Shown piece by piece: positions 52,558 through 61,693 of a stretch of 64,000 bases of DNA; within the stretch, counting starts at the first letter, position 1, and every line of letters begins with the position of its first letter. The notes beneath the pieces are model-generated. The model was given only the letters and a program-made list of their open reading frames with translations. It was not told the DNA's origin and did no database searches. This DNA comes from Croceicoccus sediminis (GTDB lineage Bacteria; Pseudomonadota; Alphaproteobacteria; Sphingomonadales; Sphingomonadaceae), in NCBI RefSeq assembly GCF_007570835.1, contig NZ_SUNC01000003.1:62001-126000 (forward strand), in the 5' to 3' direction. The translations under genes were made by a program, and so were the position numbers.

Positions 52558-53331
52558 ATGGACCTTCAAGGCAAAGTCTCCGTCGTCACCGGCGCCGCAT
52601 CGGGGCTGGGATACGCGACGTGCAAGGAACTGGCGGGGGCTGGGGCGCGGATTGTCGGATTCGACCGCGACGAAGATCGCCTGCAGGCGCTCAAGGATGA
52701 ACTGGGCGAGGCTTGTCTGACGCGCAATGTCGATGTCGTGGACGAGACCAGCGTGAAAGACGGCATCGCGGCCGCCGTCGCCGCGTTCGGAAGCGTCGAT
52801 GTCGCAGTAAACTGCGCCGGCGTTGCCGATGTCGCCAAGACCGTGTCGCGCGGCGAACCGTTTCCGCTCGCCATCTGGAACAAGGTCATCTCGATCAACC
52901 TGACCGGCACGTTCAACGTGATCCGTTTCGCCGCGCTGGCGATGAGCGGAAACGAGCCCCAGGGCGACAGCGGCGAACGCGGCGTCATTATCAACACCGC
53001 CTCGGGTGCGGCGACCCAGGGACAGGTCGGCCAGGCGGCATATGCGGCCAGCAAGGCGGGCGTCATGGGCCTGACCCTTCCCGTGGCCCGCGATCTTGCG
53101 TCGCTGGGCATCCGCGTCGTGTCGATCTCGCCGGGACTGTTCAATACCTCGATGGTGGCGGGTATGCCGGACAATGTGTCGCAGTCGATCATCGACCGGA
53201 TGATCCTCTATCCCAGCCGCATGGGAAAACCGTCCGAATTTGCCGGGCTGGTGCGTCATATCGCCGAAAATTCGTATCTCAACGCAACCACACTCGATCT
53301 CGATGCGGGTGCGCGCATGACGCCGCGATGA
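52558..53331 (+). CDS. Short-chain dehydrogenase/reductase (3-hydroxyacyl-CoA dehydrogenase-like)
   Basis: 257-aa classical SDR. The cofactor motif is TGAASGLG (residues 12-19), the NCAG motif is VNCAGVADV, and the catalytic Tyr-x3-Lys is YAASKAG. The insert between helix and active site (GNEPQGDSGERGVIINTASG) resembles human type 10 hydroxysteroid / 3-hydroxyacyl-CoA dehydrogenase. It follows the thiolase by 18 bp and probably oxidises the 3-hydroxyacyl-CoA that the thiolase then cleaves. Confidence 0.9.
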   Translation: MDLQGKVSVVTGAASGLGYATCKELAGAGARIVGFDRDEDRLQALKDELGEACLTRNVDVVDETSVKDGIAAAVAAFGSVDVAVNCAGVADVAKTVSRGEPFPLAIWNKVISINLTGTFNVIRFAALAMSGNEPQGDSGERGVIINTASGAATQGQVGQAAYAASKAGVMGLTLPVARDLASLGIRVVSISPGLFNTSMVAGMPDNVSQSIIDRMILYPSRMGKPSEFAGLVRHIAENSYLNATTLDLDAGARMTPR

Positions 53332-53431
53332 TTAACCGAACGGAAAACTTGCATCATCTTTTTAATAGTGATCTAAATTGACAAACGCCTTGATGCGATA
53401 AAAGTCGAACAATTCGACGGAAGAGGGAAAA

Positions 53432-54499
53432 ATGACTTATCTGCGCAATGCCTGGTATGCGGCCGCCTGGTCCGAAGAGATCGGACGCGAACCGCTTGCA
53501 AAGACATTCCTGGACGAGCCTGTGGTCCTCTATCGCGATACCAATGGCGATTCGATCGCCCTGTCGGATCGATGCCCGCACCGCTTTGCCCCCCTGTCCA
53601 AGGGCACGCTCGTCGGCGATGCCATCCAGTGTCCCTATCACGGCCTGCGGTTCGGCACCGATGGCAGCTGTATCTACAACTATCACGGACCCGTGCCCAA
53701 GGCGGCTTCGGTTGCCCGCTATCCCCTGATGGAGCGGTATGGCCTGACGTGGATCTGGATGGGCGACCCGGAGCAGGCGGATGAAGCCAAGCTTCCCGAT
53801 TTCGGCCCGCGATTGACCGGTGATGATTTCACCGCGGCCAAGGGCAGTCTCATGGTGCACGCCAATTACCAGCTCGTCGTGGACAACCTGCTGGACCTTA
53901 CGCACGGAGAATTCCTGCACCCCGCTTTCGGCAGCCCGGAATCGACGAAGTTCGAAACGAGGCTGGAAGGCGCGACCGTCTATGCCAACTATCGCTTCGA
54001 CGATGAGCCGGTTTCACCTGCCGTGCAGCCGTTCTGGACCAGTTCGTCGGAACGCTGCGACCGCTGGGCAAACATGCGCTGGGAAGCGCCCAGCAACCTC
54101 TATCTCGAGGTCATCGTGAAGGAAAGCGGCGCACCCGTCGACGACGACGCGATCATATTCCCCGCGTCGCATTTCCTGACGCCGGAAACCAAGGACAGCA
54201 CCCACTATTTCTGGACGAACGGTCGCAATCGCCTGATCGACGATGAGGAAATGACCAAGTTGGTGTGGCAGATCACCGACAACGCTTTCCGCAACGAAGA
54301 CGAACCGATGATCGGTCTCGTCCGGGATCGGATGGCCGGTCGTGAATTCGAAGATCTCAATCCGATCTTCCTGACCACCGACCGTGCCGCAGGTCGTGCC
54401 CGGCAAATCCTCAAGAAGATGATCGAGAGCGAGCAATCGGCGAATGCGGCCGAGCCGAACGCCAAGTCGAAAAAGTCTCTCGAAGGCGCAGATAGCTGA
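53432..54499 (+). CDS. VanA-like Rieske oxygenase (O-demethylase type)
   Basis: 355-aa Rieske non-haem iron monooxygenase component, close in layout to vanillate O-demethylase oxygenase. Rieske ligands are Cys48/His50 (DRCPHRF) and Cys67/His70 (QCPYHGL). The mononuclear iron triad has Asp155, His158 and His163 (LLDLTHGEFLH). The N-terminus MTYLRNAWYAAAWSEEI is typical of VanA. Such enzymes remove O-methyl groups or hydroxylate aromatic acids. No reductase gene (VanB) is adjacent. It ends the rightward set and is followed by a strong terminator. Confidence 0.9.
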   Translation: MTYLRNAWYAAAWSEEIGREPLAKTFLDEPVVLYRDTNGDSIALSDRCPHRFAPLSKGTLVGDAIQCPYHGLRFGTDGSCIYNYHGPVPKAASVARYPLMERYGLTWIWMGDPEQADEAKLPDFGPRLTGDDFTAAKGSLMVHANYQLVVDNLLDLTHGEFLHPAFGSPESTKFETRLEGATVYANYRFDDEPVSPAVQPFWTSSSERCDRWANMRWEAPSNLYLEVIVKESGAPVDDDAIIFPASHFLTPETKDSTHYFWTNGRNRLIDDEEMTKLVWQITDNAFRNEDEPMIGLVRDRMAGREFEDLNPIFLTTDRAAGRARQILKKMIESEQSANAAEPNAKSKKSLEGADS

Positions 54500-54516
54500 T
54501 CCGATTACGGGCCGAT

Positions 54517-54554
54517 CGGCGCACCGAAGTTTCCCTTCGGTGCGCCGTTGTTTT
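54517..54554 (+). terminator. Rho-independent terminator after VanA-like gene
   Basis: A perfect 13-bp stem (54517-54529 with 54535-54547) with a 5-nt loop is followed by TTGTTTT. It separates the rightward Rieske gene from the convergent CaiB-type gene. Confidence 0.9.
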
Positions 54555-54595
54555 GCGCGCCACCTGTCGCTCGCCCCTTCGTCGGGGCAGAGCGG

Positions 54596-55678
54596 TCAGC
54601 GCGCCCAGCGTGCCAGCATCTCGTCATACGACGCGGTTGAACGCTCCCTGATTGAAGAAGGCGTTCCCGACAACCGCGGCGCAGGCGCCGGATGCACGAC
54701 GCCGTCCCGCTCGCCAAAGGTTTCGCGCGCGACGTTGTGCGGATGGCGTGCGGCTTCGTCCCAGCTCAGCACCGGGGTGACGCAGGCGTCGGTCCCATCG
54801 AACACTTCCACCCATTCGTCGCGCGTGCGCTGTGCAATGCGCTCTGCAAACAGAGCAGTCATTTCCGGCCAGGTTTCGCGATTCCCCTGTGGCGTGTCTT
54901 CGGGCAGGCCGAGCCCGCGCAGGAACGCGCGGAAGAACGCCGGTTCGATCGGTCCGATCGCGATATATTCGCCATCGGCACATTCGTAGCAGCGGTAATA
55001 GGGCGCTGCTCCGTCAAGCAGGTTCGCACCGCGCTCGTCGGTCCACTCGCCGCTTGCGCGCCATGCCTGAAACACCGACGTCATCATCGCGATGCCGTCG
55101 ACCATCGCCGCGTCGACGACCTGGCCCTTGCCGGTGGTGCGGGCGCTGACCAGCGCGGCGAGCACGCCGGTGAGCAGGAACATCGTTCCGCCGCCATAAT
55201 CGCCGATCAGGTTGAGCGGCACCGGCGGCGGCGAACCGGGGTTACCCATCGCCCGCAGCGCGCCGCTAAGCGCGACGTAGTTGAGATCATGCCCGACCTG
55301 CCGGGCAAGCGGACCATACTGACCCCAGCCGGTCATGCGTCCATAGACGAGCGCCGGATTGACTTCGAAACAGGCATCGGGGCCAAGGCCGAGCCGCTCC
55401 ATGACGCCGGGCCGCATCCCCTCGATGAGGATGTCGGCATTCGAAATCAGCGCCAGCGCCTTGTCCTGTTCTGCCTTTAGGTCGAGTTCGACGCTCTGCG
55501 TTCCGCGATGAAGGACCGAATCGCCGACGTCGTCCCACGGGTTGTCCGCCCGCGCGGGGCGCATGATGCGAAGCACTTCGGCCCCCATGTCGGCCAACAT
55601 CGTCGCCGCCAGCGGCACCGGTCCGATCGCATCGATTTCGACGACCCTTACGCCCGCCAACGCGCCCTGCCCCGTCAT
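54596..55678 (-). CDS. CaiB/BaiF-family enzyme, alpha-methylacyl-CoA racemase-like
   Basis: 360-aa class III CoA-transferase-fold protein, most like alpha-methylacyl-CoA racemase. Features are DMGAEVLRIMRP near the N-terminus, LIEGMRPGVMERLGLGPDAC, and GHDLNYVALSGALRAMG with the conserved Asp of racemases. The start at 55678 overlaps the MaoC gene stop by 4 bp, so translation is coupled. Racemases of this type let beta-oxidation accept the wrong stereoisomer of 2-methyl-branched acyl-CoAs, as in sterol or isoprenoid side chains. Confidence 0.87.
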   Translation of the reverse strand: MTGQGALAGVRVVEIDAIGPVPLAATMLADMGAEVLRIMRPARADNPWDDVGDSVLHRGTQSVELDLKAEQDKALALISNADILIEGMRPGVMERLGLGPDACFEVNPALVYGRMTGWGQYGPLARQVGHDLNYVALSGALRAMGNPGSPPPVPLNLIGDYGGGTMFLLTGVLAALVSARTTGKGQVVDAAMVDGIAMMTSVFQAWRASGEWTDERGANLLDGAAPYYRCYECADGEYIAIGPIEPAFFRAFLRGLGLPEDTPQGNRETWPEMTALFAERIAQRTRDEWVEVFDGTDACVTPVLSWDEAARHPHNVARETFGERDGVVHPAPAPRLSGTPSSIRERSTASYDEMLARWAR

Positions 55679-56583
55679 ACCGCAACCCTTTCGATCAAAT
55701 CTTCTTTGTCGTGTCCTTGAAACCCGTCGCACTCAACCTCGCCCATCGCCGCGACGATGCCGCGCGACGGAATGCTGGCGCGAAACAGGTGGCGGCCATC
55801 GCCGGTCGCCCACGTCTCGGTCAGGATCACCTCGCCCGGAAAGACCGGCGCCGTGAAGCGGAAGCGCAGCGCCGAAACGCGCGTCGGATCATCGTCGCAG
55901 CACAGGCGCACCAGCGCGCGCCCGATGACGCCCGCAGTCGCAAGGCCATGCAGGATCGGGCTGGCCAGACCCGCCTTCGCCGCAGCGCGCGGATCGATGT
56001 GCAGCGGGTTGTAATCGCCCGACAGCCGATAGATCATCGCCTGGTTGATGGCGGTAGGCAGCAACAGCGTCCCGTCGGGATCGCGCTGCGGCAGATCGGT
56101 TTTCGGCGCCCCTGCAGCGCCATTGGCGCCGCCGAAACCGCCCGCCCCCTGCAGAACCCATATCTCGTCGAGCGTCGCAATAGCTTCGCCCGTGTGGACG
56201 TCAGTCAGTTCGCGCGTGATGGGCAAAAGCGCGGGCCGCCCGGGCCCCTTGTCGATCACATCGCCAAGCGTCGTCCGGCCAACGACTTCGCCACTGACAT
56301 CCAGCGGCCGGTGCAGCCGCATCGATTGTTCGCCATGCAGCACGCAAGCCGGATCGATCCCCGATTGCGGATCCATCGCCCAGAACCCGGCCGACCCCAG
56401 GACAAGTCCCATCGTTGGAAGCGTGATAAGGCCGTCTTCGTAGACGAAGCGCAGTTCGTCGAAATCGGCGAGCCCCGCCCCGACGCCCAGCGCGTAGAGC
56501 ATCACGTCCTTCGGGTCGTATGCCTGTCGAACCTCGGGCACGGTGTAGGCCCGCAGCTTTTCGATATCCAAAGGCCGGGACAT
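55675..56583 (-). CDS. Double hot-dog MaoC-type enoyl-CoA hydratase
   Basis: 302-aa hydratase-2 type enzyme, paralogous to that at 40188. The catalytic signature in the C-terminal repeat is YRLSGDYNPLHIDPRAA, then SPILHGLATAGVIGRALV. The N-terminal repeat has YALGVGAGLADFDELRFVYE and HGEQSMRLHRPLDVSGEV. The central linker contains a Gly/Ala-rich stretch (about residues 155-170). The start overlaps the acyl-CoA dehydrogenase stop by 1 bp (TAATG). It acts after the dehydrogenase to hydrate the enoyl-CoA. Confidence 0.9.
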   Translation of the reverse strand: MSRPLDIEKLRAYTVPEVRQAYDPKDVMLYALGVGAGLADFDELRFVYEDGLITLPTMGLVLGSAGFWAMDPQSGIDPACVLHGEQSMRLHRPLDVSGEVVGRTTLGDVIDKGPGRPALLPITRELTDVHTGEAIATLDEIWVLQGAGGFGGANGAAGAPKTDLPQRDPDGTLLLPTAINQAMIYRLSGDYNPLHIDPRAAAKAGLASPILHGLATAGVIGRALVRLCCDDDPTRVSALRFRFTAPVFPGEVILTETWATGDGRHLFRASIPSRGIVAAMGEVECDGFQGHDKEDLIERVAV

Positions 56584-57746
56584 TACCGCGAAGCCACCTT
56601 GCGTTCGTCGAGACCCAGTCCGCGCCCGATGATCTCTTTCATGATCTCGCTCGTGCCTGCGAAAATCCGGCTGATGCGGGCATCGGTATAGAGGCGGCTG
56701 ATCCGGTATTCGTCCATGTATCCCGCACCGCCGTGAAGCTGGACGCAGGCATCCATCACGCGCGCTTCGACTTCGCTGGCGTGCAGTTTGCACTTGGCGG
56801 CATCTTCACCGCTGAGTTCACCAGCGTTCAGCAGCAGGACGCACTGATCGATGAAAGTCTGCGCAACGTCGAGTTCGGTGCGCATCTCGGCCATCTTGAA
56901 GCGGCTGTTCTGGAACGTTCCAATCGGCCTTCCGAACGCCTTTCGCTCGGTCACGTAATCGAGGGTGAGGTCGAAAGCGACCTGCGAGGTTGCCATGAAG
57001 CCGATCGCGGCGACCAGCCGTTCCTGCGCGAGAAGGCGGGTCAGGTACTGAAAGCCCTTGCCCGCCTCGCCGATCAGGTTGCGGGCCGGAATGACGACAT
57101 CGTCGAAGAAGAGTTCGGCGGTATCCTGCGATTTCAGGCCCATCTTGTCGAGCTTGCGCCCGCGTTCGAACCCTTCCATCCCGCGTTCGACGATGAACAA
57201 GCTAACCCCGTGCGGCTTGTCGGGATCGGTCCGCGCCGCGACGATGACGACGTCGGCCAGGATTCCGTTCGAGATGTAGGTCTTGGCCCCGTTCAACACC
57301 CAGTCGTCGCCGCGCTGCACCGCAGTGGTCCGCATGCCGGCAAGGTCGCTTCCGGTCGACGGCTCGGTCATTGCAACGGCAAGGATCGTCTCGCCGCTGA
57401 CGATGCCCGGCATGAACCGGTCCTTCTGCTCCTCGTTGCCCAGCTTGGCGATGTAGGGCGCGACAAGGTTGCTGTGCAGGTTGATGTAGAAGCCGATGTC
57501 GCCGTGGCGCATATTCTCTTCGACGATGATCTGCTCGAAACGGAAATCGTCGACGCCTGCGCCGCCGTACTTCTCGTCCGCCCAGGTGCACAGAAGACCG
57601 GCCTCGCCGGCCTTGGTATAGACTTCGCGGTCCACCATGCCCGCCTCGCGCCAGCGTTCGGCGTTGGGGCCGACTTCGGCTTGCATGAAGGCGCGAACGC
57701 TGTCGCGAAATTGCTCGTGCTCGGGTTCGAAGATCAGACGTTGCAT
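56583..57746 (-). CDS. Acyl-CoA dehydrogenase
   Basis: 387-aa acyl-CoA dehydrogenase with AVAMTEPSTGSDLAGMRTTA, LNGAKTYISNGILADVVIVA and QLHGGAGYMDEYRISRLYTD. The position of the short-chain catalytic Glu (YEGTSE) is Ala here (RIFAGTSEIMKE), as in long-chain and isovaleryl-type or steroid-type enzymes where the base is elsewhere. It is the first member of a coupled trio with the MaoC hydratase and racemase-like genes. The acyl-CoA synthetase gene lies 51 bp upstream on the same strand. Confidence 0.91.
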   Translation of the reverse strand: MQRLIFEPEHEQFRDSVRAFMQAEVGPNAERWREAGMVDREVYTKAGEAGLLCTWADEKYGGAGVDDFRFEQIIVEENMRHGDIGFYINLHSNLVAPYIAKLGNEEQKDRFMPGIVSGETILAVAMTEPSTGSDLAGMRTTAVQRGDDWVLNGAKTYISNGILADVVIVAARTDPDKPHGVSLFIVERGMEGFERGRKLDKMGLKSQDTAELFFDDVVIPARNLIGEAGKGFQYLTRLLAQERLVAAIGFMATSQVAFDLTLDYVTERKAFGRPIGTFQNSRFKMAEMRTELDVAQTFIDQCVLLLNAGELSGEDAAKCKLHASEVEARVMDACVQLHGGAGYMDEYRISRLYTDARISRIFAGTSEIMKEIIGRGLGLDERKVASR

Positions 57747-57797
57747 GAGTTAGCCCCGGATTGGGTTGTGCAGGGTTGGTGGCTTGCGGCGATCATC

Positions 57798-59432
57798 TCA
57801 GTCGACCTTCTCGACATAGCGCGCACGCAGGGCTTTCTTGTCGAGCTTGCCGACACTGGTTTTGTCGAGTTCGTCGACGAGCCTGATCTGTTCCGGCACG
57901 CCGTAACGCGGGATATCGCCCGCCGCTGCCGCGGCCTGGAGCGCGGCGCGAATGGTCTCGACATCGAGATCGTAGCCCTTTCGCGGCACGACCAGCGCCA
58001 TGGGCCGTTCCAGCCAACGGTCGTCGGGAATTGCGATTACCGCGCTCTCGGCAACGCCTTCGACTTGCGAGATCAGGCTTTCGAGCTTGAGCGAGGAAAT
58101 CCATTCGCCACCCGACTTGATCACGTCCTTGACCCGGTCGGTAATCCGCAAGGCGCCGTCTTCGCCGAACTTGCCGATATCGCCCGAATGCAGCCAGCCG
58201 CCGCGCCAAAGTTCCTTCGACGCTTCTTCGTTGCGCCAGTATCCGGGGGTCAGCCACGGACCGCGAAACACGACCTCGCCCTCTTCGCCAACCGCCGTCG
58301 CGCTGAGATCGGGCGCGGCCGTGCGGATGTCGCAAAGCAGGATCGGCCGACCGGGACGGGTGCGCAGGCTGAGCTGCTGCTCCACCGGGGCGGCGACTTC
58401 GCTTGCCGTCAGGTGGTTGATGGTCTGGACGGCGCAGGCCTCGGACATGCCGTAGCCGCTGAAGATGTCGATACCTTGTTCAAGCGCGGCGCGGGCCAGC
58501 CCTTCGGGCAGCGCACCGCCACCGATCAGAACCTTCATGCCCGCCAGGCTGACGCCGCTTTCCTCTGCCTCGTCAAGCATCATGCGCAGCACCGATGCGA
58601 CGCAGTGGGAGAATGTGACCCCCTCTTCCTTGATCAGGCGGAGCAGCACGTCGGTCTTGTAACGCCCCGGATAGACCTGTTTTGTGCCCAGCAATGTCGC
58701 AGCATAAGGAAATCCCCATGCGTGGGCATGAAACAAGGGCGTAATTGGCATGTAGACGTCGTCCGCGCCGAACCGCCCTTGCGCCGGTGCCGTGCCGAAC
58801 GTGGCGAGTACGGACATCGTGTGCAGGAACAGCTGCCGGTGCGAGTAATAGACGCCCTTGGGATTGCCCGTCGTGCCAGATGTGTAGAACATCGTGGCCC
58901 GCGACCGTTCGTCCACTTCGGGATAGTCGAACTCGGACGGTGCCTCATCGGTGATGGTGTAGAATTCGAACATTTCCACCCCCGGCGGCGGCACAAAATC
59001 GCCCGCATCGCCGACGACGATGATTCGCTTGAGATCAAGGTCCGGCCCACCGCCGACAAGCAACGGCAGGAATTCGGGATACGCGATAACCGTCGTCGCC
59101 CCGGCGTGGCCGATCGTATAACGGACCTGTTCGCGCGACAGGCGGATGTTGACGGTCATCAGGACCGCACCCATCGACGGAATCGCGTAGAAGCATTCGA
59201 GATACCGGTGGGTATCCCAGTCCATCACCGCAACGGTGTCGCCCTGCTCCACCCCGCACGCTGCCAGCGCGCCGGCCAGTTTCGCGACCCGTTCCTCGAA
59301 CTGCGCGTAAGTGAAGCGCAACCCGCTGGCGTCGACGATCTCACCCGCCACGGTCGACCGGTTCACGGTCGGCAGCAGGTTACGGATAATCAGCGGGTAA
59401 TCTCCGTTCGGTACTTCGCCACCGATCATCAT
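57798..59432 (-). CDS. Long/medium-chain acyl-CoA synthetase
   Basis: 544-aa ANL-superfamily ligase of the fatty-acid type. Motifs are TMFYTSGTTGNPKGVYYSHR, FSGYGMSEACAV, WLHSGDIGKFGEDGALRITD followed by RVKDVIKSGGEWISS, and the C-terminal lysine motif DKTSVGKLDKKAL. ATG 59432 (or 59429) follows GGGAGAAGA; the open frame upstream is not homologous. It activates the acid that enters the beta-oxidation set downstream. Confidence 0.9.
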   Translation of the reverse strand: MMIGGEVPNGDYPLIIRNLLPTVNRSTVAGEIVDASGLRFTYAQFEERVAKLAGALAACGVEQGDTVAVMDWDTHRYLECFYAIPSMGAVLMTVNIRLSREQVRYTIGHAGATTVIAYPEFLPLLVGGGPDLDLKRIIVVGDAGDFVPPPGVEMFEFYTITDEAPSEFDYPEVDERSRATMFYTSGTTGNPKGVYYSHRQLFLHTMSVLATFGTAPAQGRFGADDVYMPITPLFHAHAWGFPYAATLLGTKQVYPGRYKTDVLLRLIKEEGVTFSHCVASVLRMMLDEAEESGVSLAGMKVLIGGGALPEGLARAALEQGIDIFSGYGMSEACAVQTINHLTASEVAAPVEQQLSLRTRPGRPILLCDIRTAAPDLSATAVGEEGEVVFRGPWLTPGYWRNEEASKELWRGGWLHSGDIGKFGEDGALRITDRVKDVIKSGGEWISSLKLESLISQVEGVAESAVIAIPDDRWLERPMALVVPRKGYDLDVETIRAALQAAAAAGDIPRYGVPEQIRLVDELDKTSVGKLDKKALRARYVEKVD

Positions 59433-59475
59433 TCTTCTCCCGATAGTCTTGTTTTCATTCTTGCTCGATCGGTAT

Positions 59476-61665
59476 CTAGCTGCTGGCCAGCTCGGCACGA
59501 TCCTGTGCGACGGCCTCTTCGGCCTCACCCGCAGGGTAGAACTGCTTACCCTCGCTTGCCATGTCGCGGAGCATTTTCGGAGCCGAGAAACGCGGGCCGT
59601 AAAGCTGTGCCAAACGGTCGGCTTCGCGCACGAAGGCGGGAACACCTACCGTATCGATGTAGCTGATCGTCCCGCCGGTCCAGAGCGGGAAGCCCCAGCC
59701 ATAGACCGATCCAAGGTCGGCATCTTCCCGCGTTTCGAGCACGCGTTCTTCAAGGCAGCGAACCGTCTCGACAGCCTGCGTGTAAAGGAAGCGCGCCTTG
59801 AGGTCGTCGATGTTCCAGTCGCCTTTCACGGGGAAATGCTCGGCAAGCCCTTTCCAGAGCTGCTTCGTGCCGTCCTCGTTGTATTCGTAGAAACCGCCAC
59901 CCGACTTGCGGCCGCCACGGCCGATCTCGTCGCGCATCCGGCGCAGCGTCTGGACACCGGCGGGGACGAGATACTTGTCGCCCTCCTGCTCGATAGCCTG
60001 ATCGACGATCATCAGCGGCAGGTCGAAACTCAGCTCGTCCAGCAGCACCAGCGGACCTACCGGCATGCCGATGGACTTCGCCGCATTCTCGATCACCGCG
60101 GGCGGCACGCCTTCGCCCAGCATGGCCGCGCCTTCGTGGATCATCGTCTGGAACACGCGGCTGGTGTAGAATCCGCGGCTGTCGTTGACGACGATCGGCG
60201 TCTTGCGCAGCTGCGCCACGTAGTCGAGCGCCTTGGCCAGCGTTTCCGCCGAGGTCTGCTGCCCCATAATCACTTCGACAAGGCTCATCCGGTCGACCGG
60301 CGAGAAGAAGTGGATACCGATGAACTGGTCGGGACGCTTGGACGCCTTGGCCAGCTCGCTGATCGGCAGGGTCGAAGTGTTGGAGCCGAACACCGCGGTT
60401 TCCGGGATGACCGCCTCGGCCTTGGCGGTGGTTTCCGCCTTGATGGCCAGGTCTTCGAAAACGGCCTCGACAATCAGGTCGCAGCCTTCGAGCAGGGCAA
60501 AGTCATCAGTCGCGGTGATCCGGCCGAGGATGGCATCGGCCTTGTCCTGCGACATGGCCCCTTTCGCGATCAGCTTCTGCGTGACCTTGGCCGAATACTG
60601 CCGGCCCTTCTCCGCCGCAGGGACGTCGCGGTCGATCAGGACGACCTCGATGCCCGCCTTGGCCGAGACGTAGGCGATGCCTGCCCCCATCATGCCCGCG
60701 CCAAGCACGCCGACCTTTGACACCTTCGATTTCGGCACGCCCGCAGGGCGCCGCGCACCCTTTTCGGCCGCCTTGCGGCTGATGAAGCTGGTGCGCATGA
60801 TGTTGCGCGCCACCGGGCTGCCCAGCAGCTGCGCGAAGTACTTGCTTTCGACCGACAGGGCCTTGTCGATGGGCAGCTGCGCGCCTTCGTAAACGGTCTT
60901 CAGGATCGCAGCTGCGGCAGGCTGGTTATAGCCCGCCTTCTTCGCCACCATGGCGGCTGCCATCGAATAGTCGGCCGCATCGGACGGAACCAGGATGCCC
61001 AGCGGTTGCGGGGCCTTCGCGCGCTTGACGTCCCAGGGCTTCACCGGGTCGGGGTTCGTCGCAAGCCATGCCTTTGCCTTGGCCGCGGCATCACCCGCCG
61101 GTGCGATCTCGTCGACGATGCCGAGCGACAGCGCTTCCTCGGCATCGATCTGGCGGCCCGAGAGCAGAAGGTCCAGCGCCGCCTTCACGCCCGCGATGCG
61201 CAGCAGACGCTGGGTCCCGCCCGCGCCCGGCAGAAGCCCGACGTTGACCTCTGGCAGACCGACAGCCGTGCCCGGATTGTCGGTCGCGATGCGGCGATGG
61301 CAAGCCAGCGCCAATTCCAGCCCGCCGCCCAGCGCCAGCCCGTCGATGATCGCGACCCACGGCTTGCCCGACCGTTCGATCGAACGCAGCATGCCCGACA
61401 CTTTCTGCGAAAAGCCGAGATGTTCGCGTTTGGTCATGCCGTCATAGGCGTTGACCATGTACTTGAGATCGGCACCCGCCATGAAGGCCGACTTGGCCGA
61501 GGTCAGGATCACGCCCGTCACGTCCGCATCGGCGGTCACGCTGGCGATCGCCTCTTCCATGTCCGCGACGAAATCGAGCGAGATGATGTTCATCGGCGCG
61601 TCGGCATTGTCGAGGGTGATCGTGGCTACGCCATCGGCGTCTTTCGAGATGTTCAGATGTCGCAT
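59476..61665 (-). CDS. FadB/FadJ-like multifunctional enoyl-CoA hydratase/3-hydroxyacyl-CoA dehydrogenase
   Basis: 729-aa beta-oxidation fusion. Residues about 1-190 are a crotonase domain (ADLKYMVNAYDG, LALGGGLELALACH, GLLPGAGGTQRLLR). From about residue 315 a 3-hydroxyacyl-CoA dehydrogenase begins (VGVLGAGMMGAGIAYVSAKA), with FGSNTSTLPISELA, FIGIHFFSPVDRMSLVEVI and the C-terminal repeat ending at about 700. ATG 61665 is where homology begins. It performs hydration and dehydrogenation. The thiolase gene lies immediately upstream, giving the usual thiolase-fusion pair. Confidence 0.95.
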   Translation of the reverse strand: MRHLNISKDADGVATITLDNADAPMNIISLDFVADMEEAIASVTADADVTGVILTSAKSAFMAGADLKYMVNAYDGMTKREHLGFSQKVSGMLRSIERSGKPWVAIIDGLALGGGLELALACHRRIATDNPGTAVGLPEVNVGLLPGAGGTQRLLRIAGVKAALDLLLSGRQIDAEEALSLGIVDEIAPAGDAAAKAKAWLATNPDPVKPWDVKRAKAPQPLGILVPSDAADYSMAAAMVAKKAGYNQPAAAAILKTVYEGAQLPIDKALSVESKYFAQLLGSPVARNIMRTSFISRKAAEKGARRPAGVPKSKVSKVGVLGAGMMGAGIAYVSAKAGIEVVLIDRDVPAAEKGRQYSAKVTQKLIAKGAMSQDKADAILGRITATDDFALLEGCDLIVEAVFEDLAIKAETTAKAEAVIPETAVFGSNTSTLPISELAKASKRPDQFIGIHFFSPVDRMSLVEVIMGQQTSAETLAKALDYVAQLRKTPIVVNDSRGFYTSRVFQTMIHEGAAMLGEGVPPAVIENAAKSIGMPVGPLVLLDELSFDLPLMIVDQAIEQEGDKYLVPAGVQTLRRMRDEIGRGGRKSGGGFYEYNEDGTKQLWKGLAEHFPVKGDWNIDDLKARFLYTQAVETVRCLEERVLETREDADLGSVYGWGFPLWTGGTISYIDTVGVPAFVREADRLAQLYGPRFSAPKMLRDMASEGKQFYPAGEAEEAVAQDRAELASS

Positions 61666-61693
61666 GTTCTTCCCGTTCGTTCCGATGGCGCGA

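Noticed and set aside
56520-59666. Very long open antisense frame (about 1,050 codons) opposite the acyl-CoA dehydrogenase and synthetase genes
   Set aside because: It is the shadow of GC-rich coding on the other strand: Arg/Asp/His-rich composition with no recognisable domain, while the opposite strand carries clear enzyme motifs.
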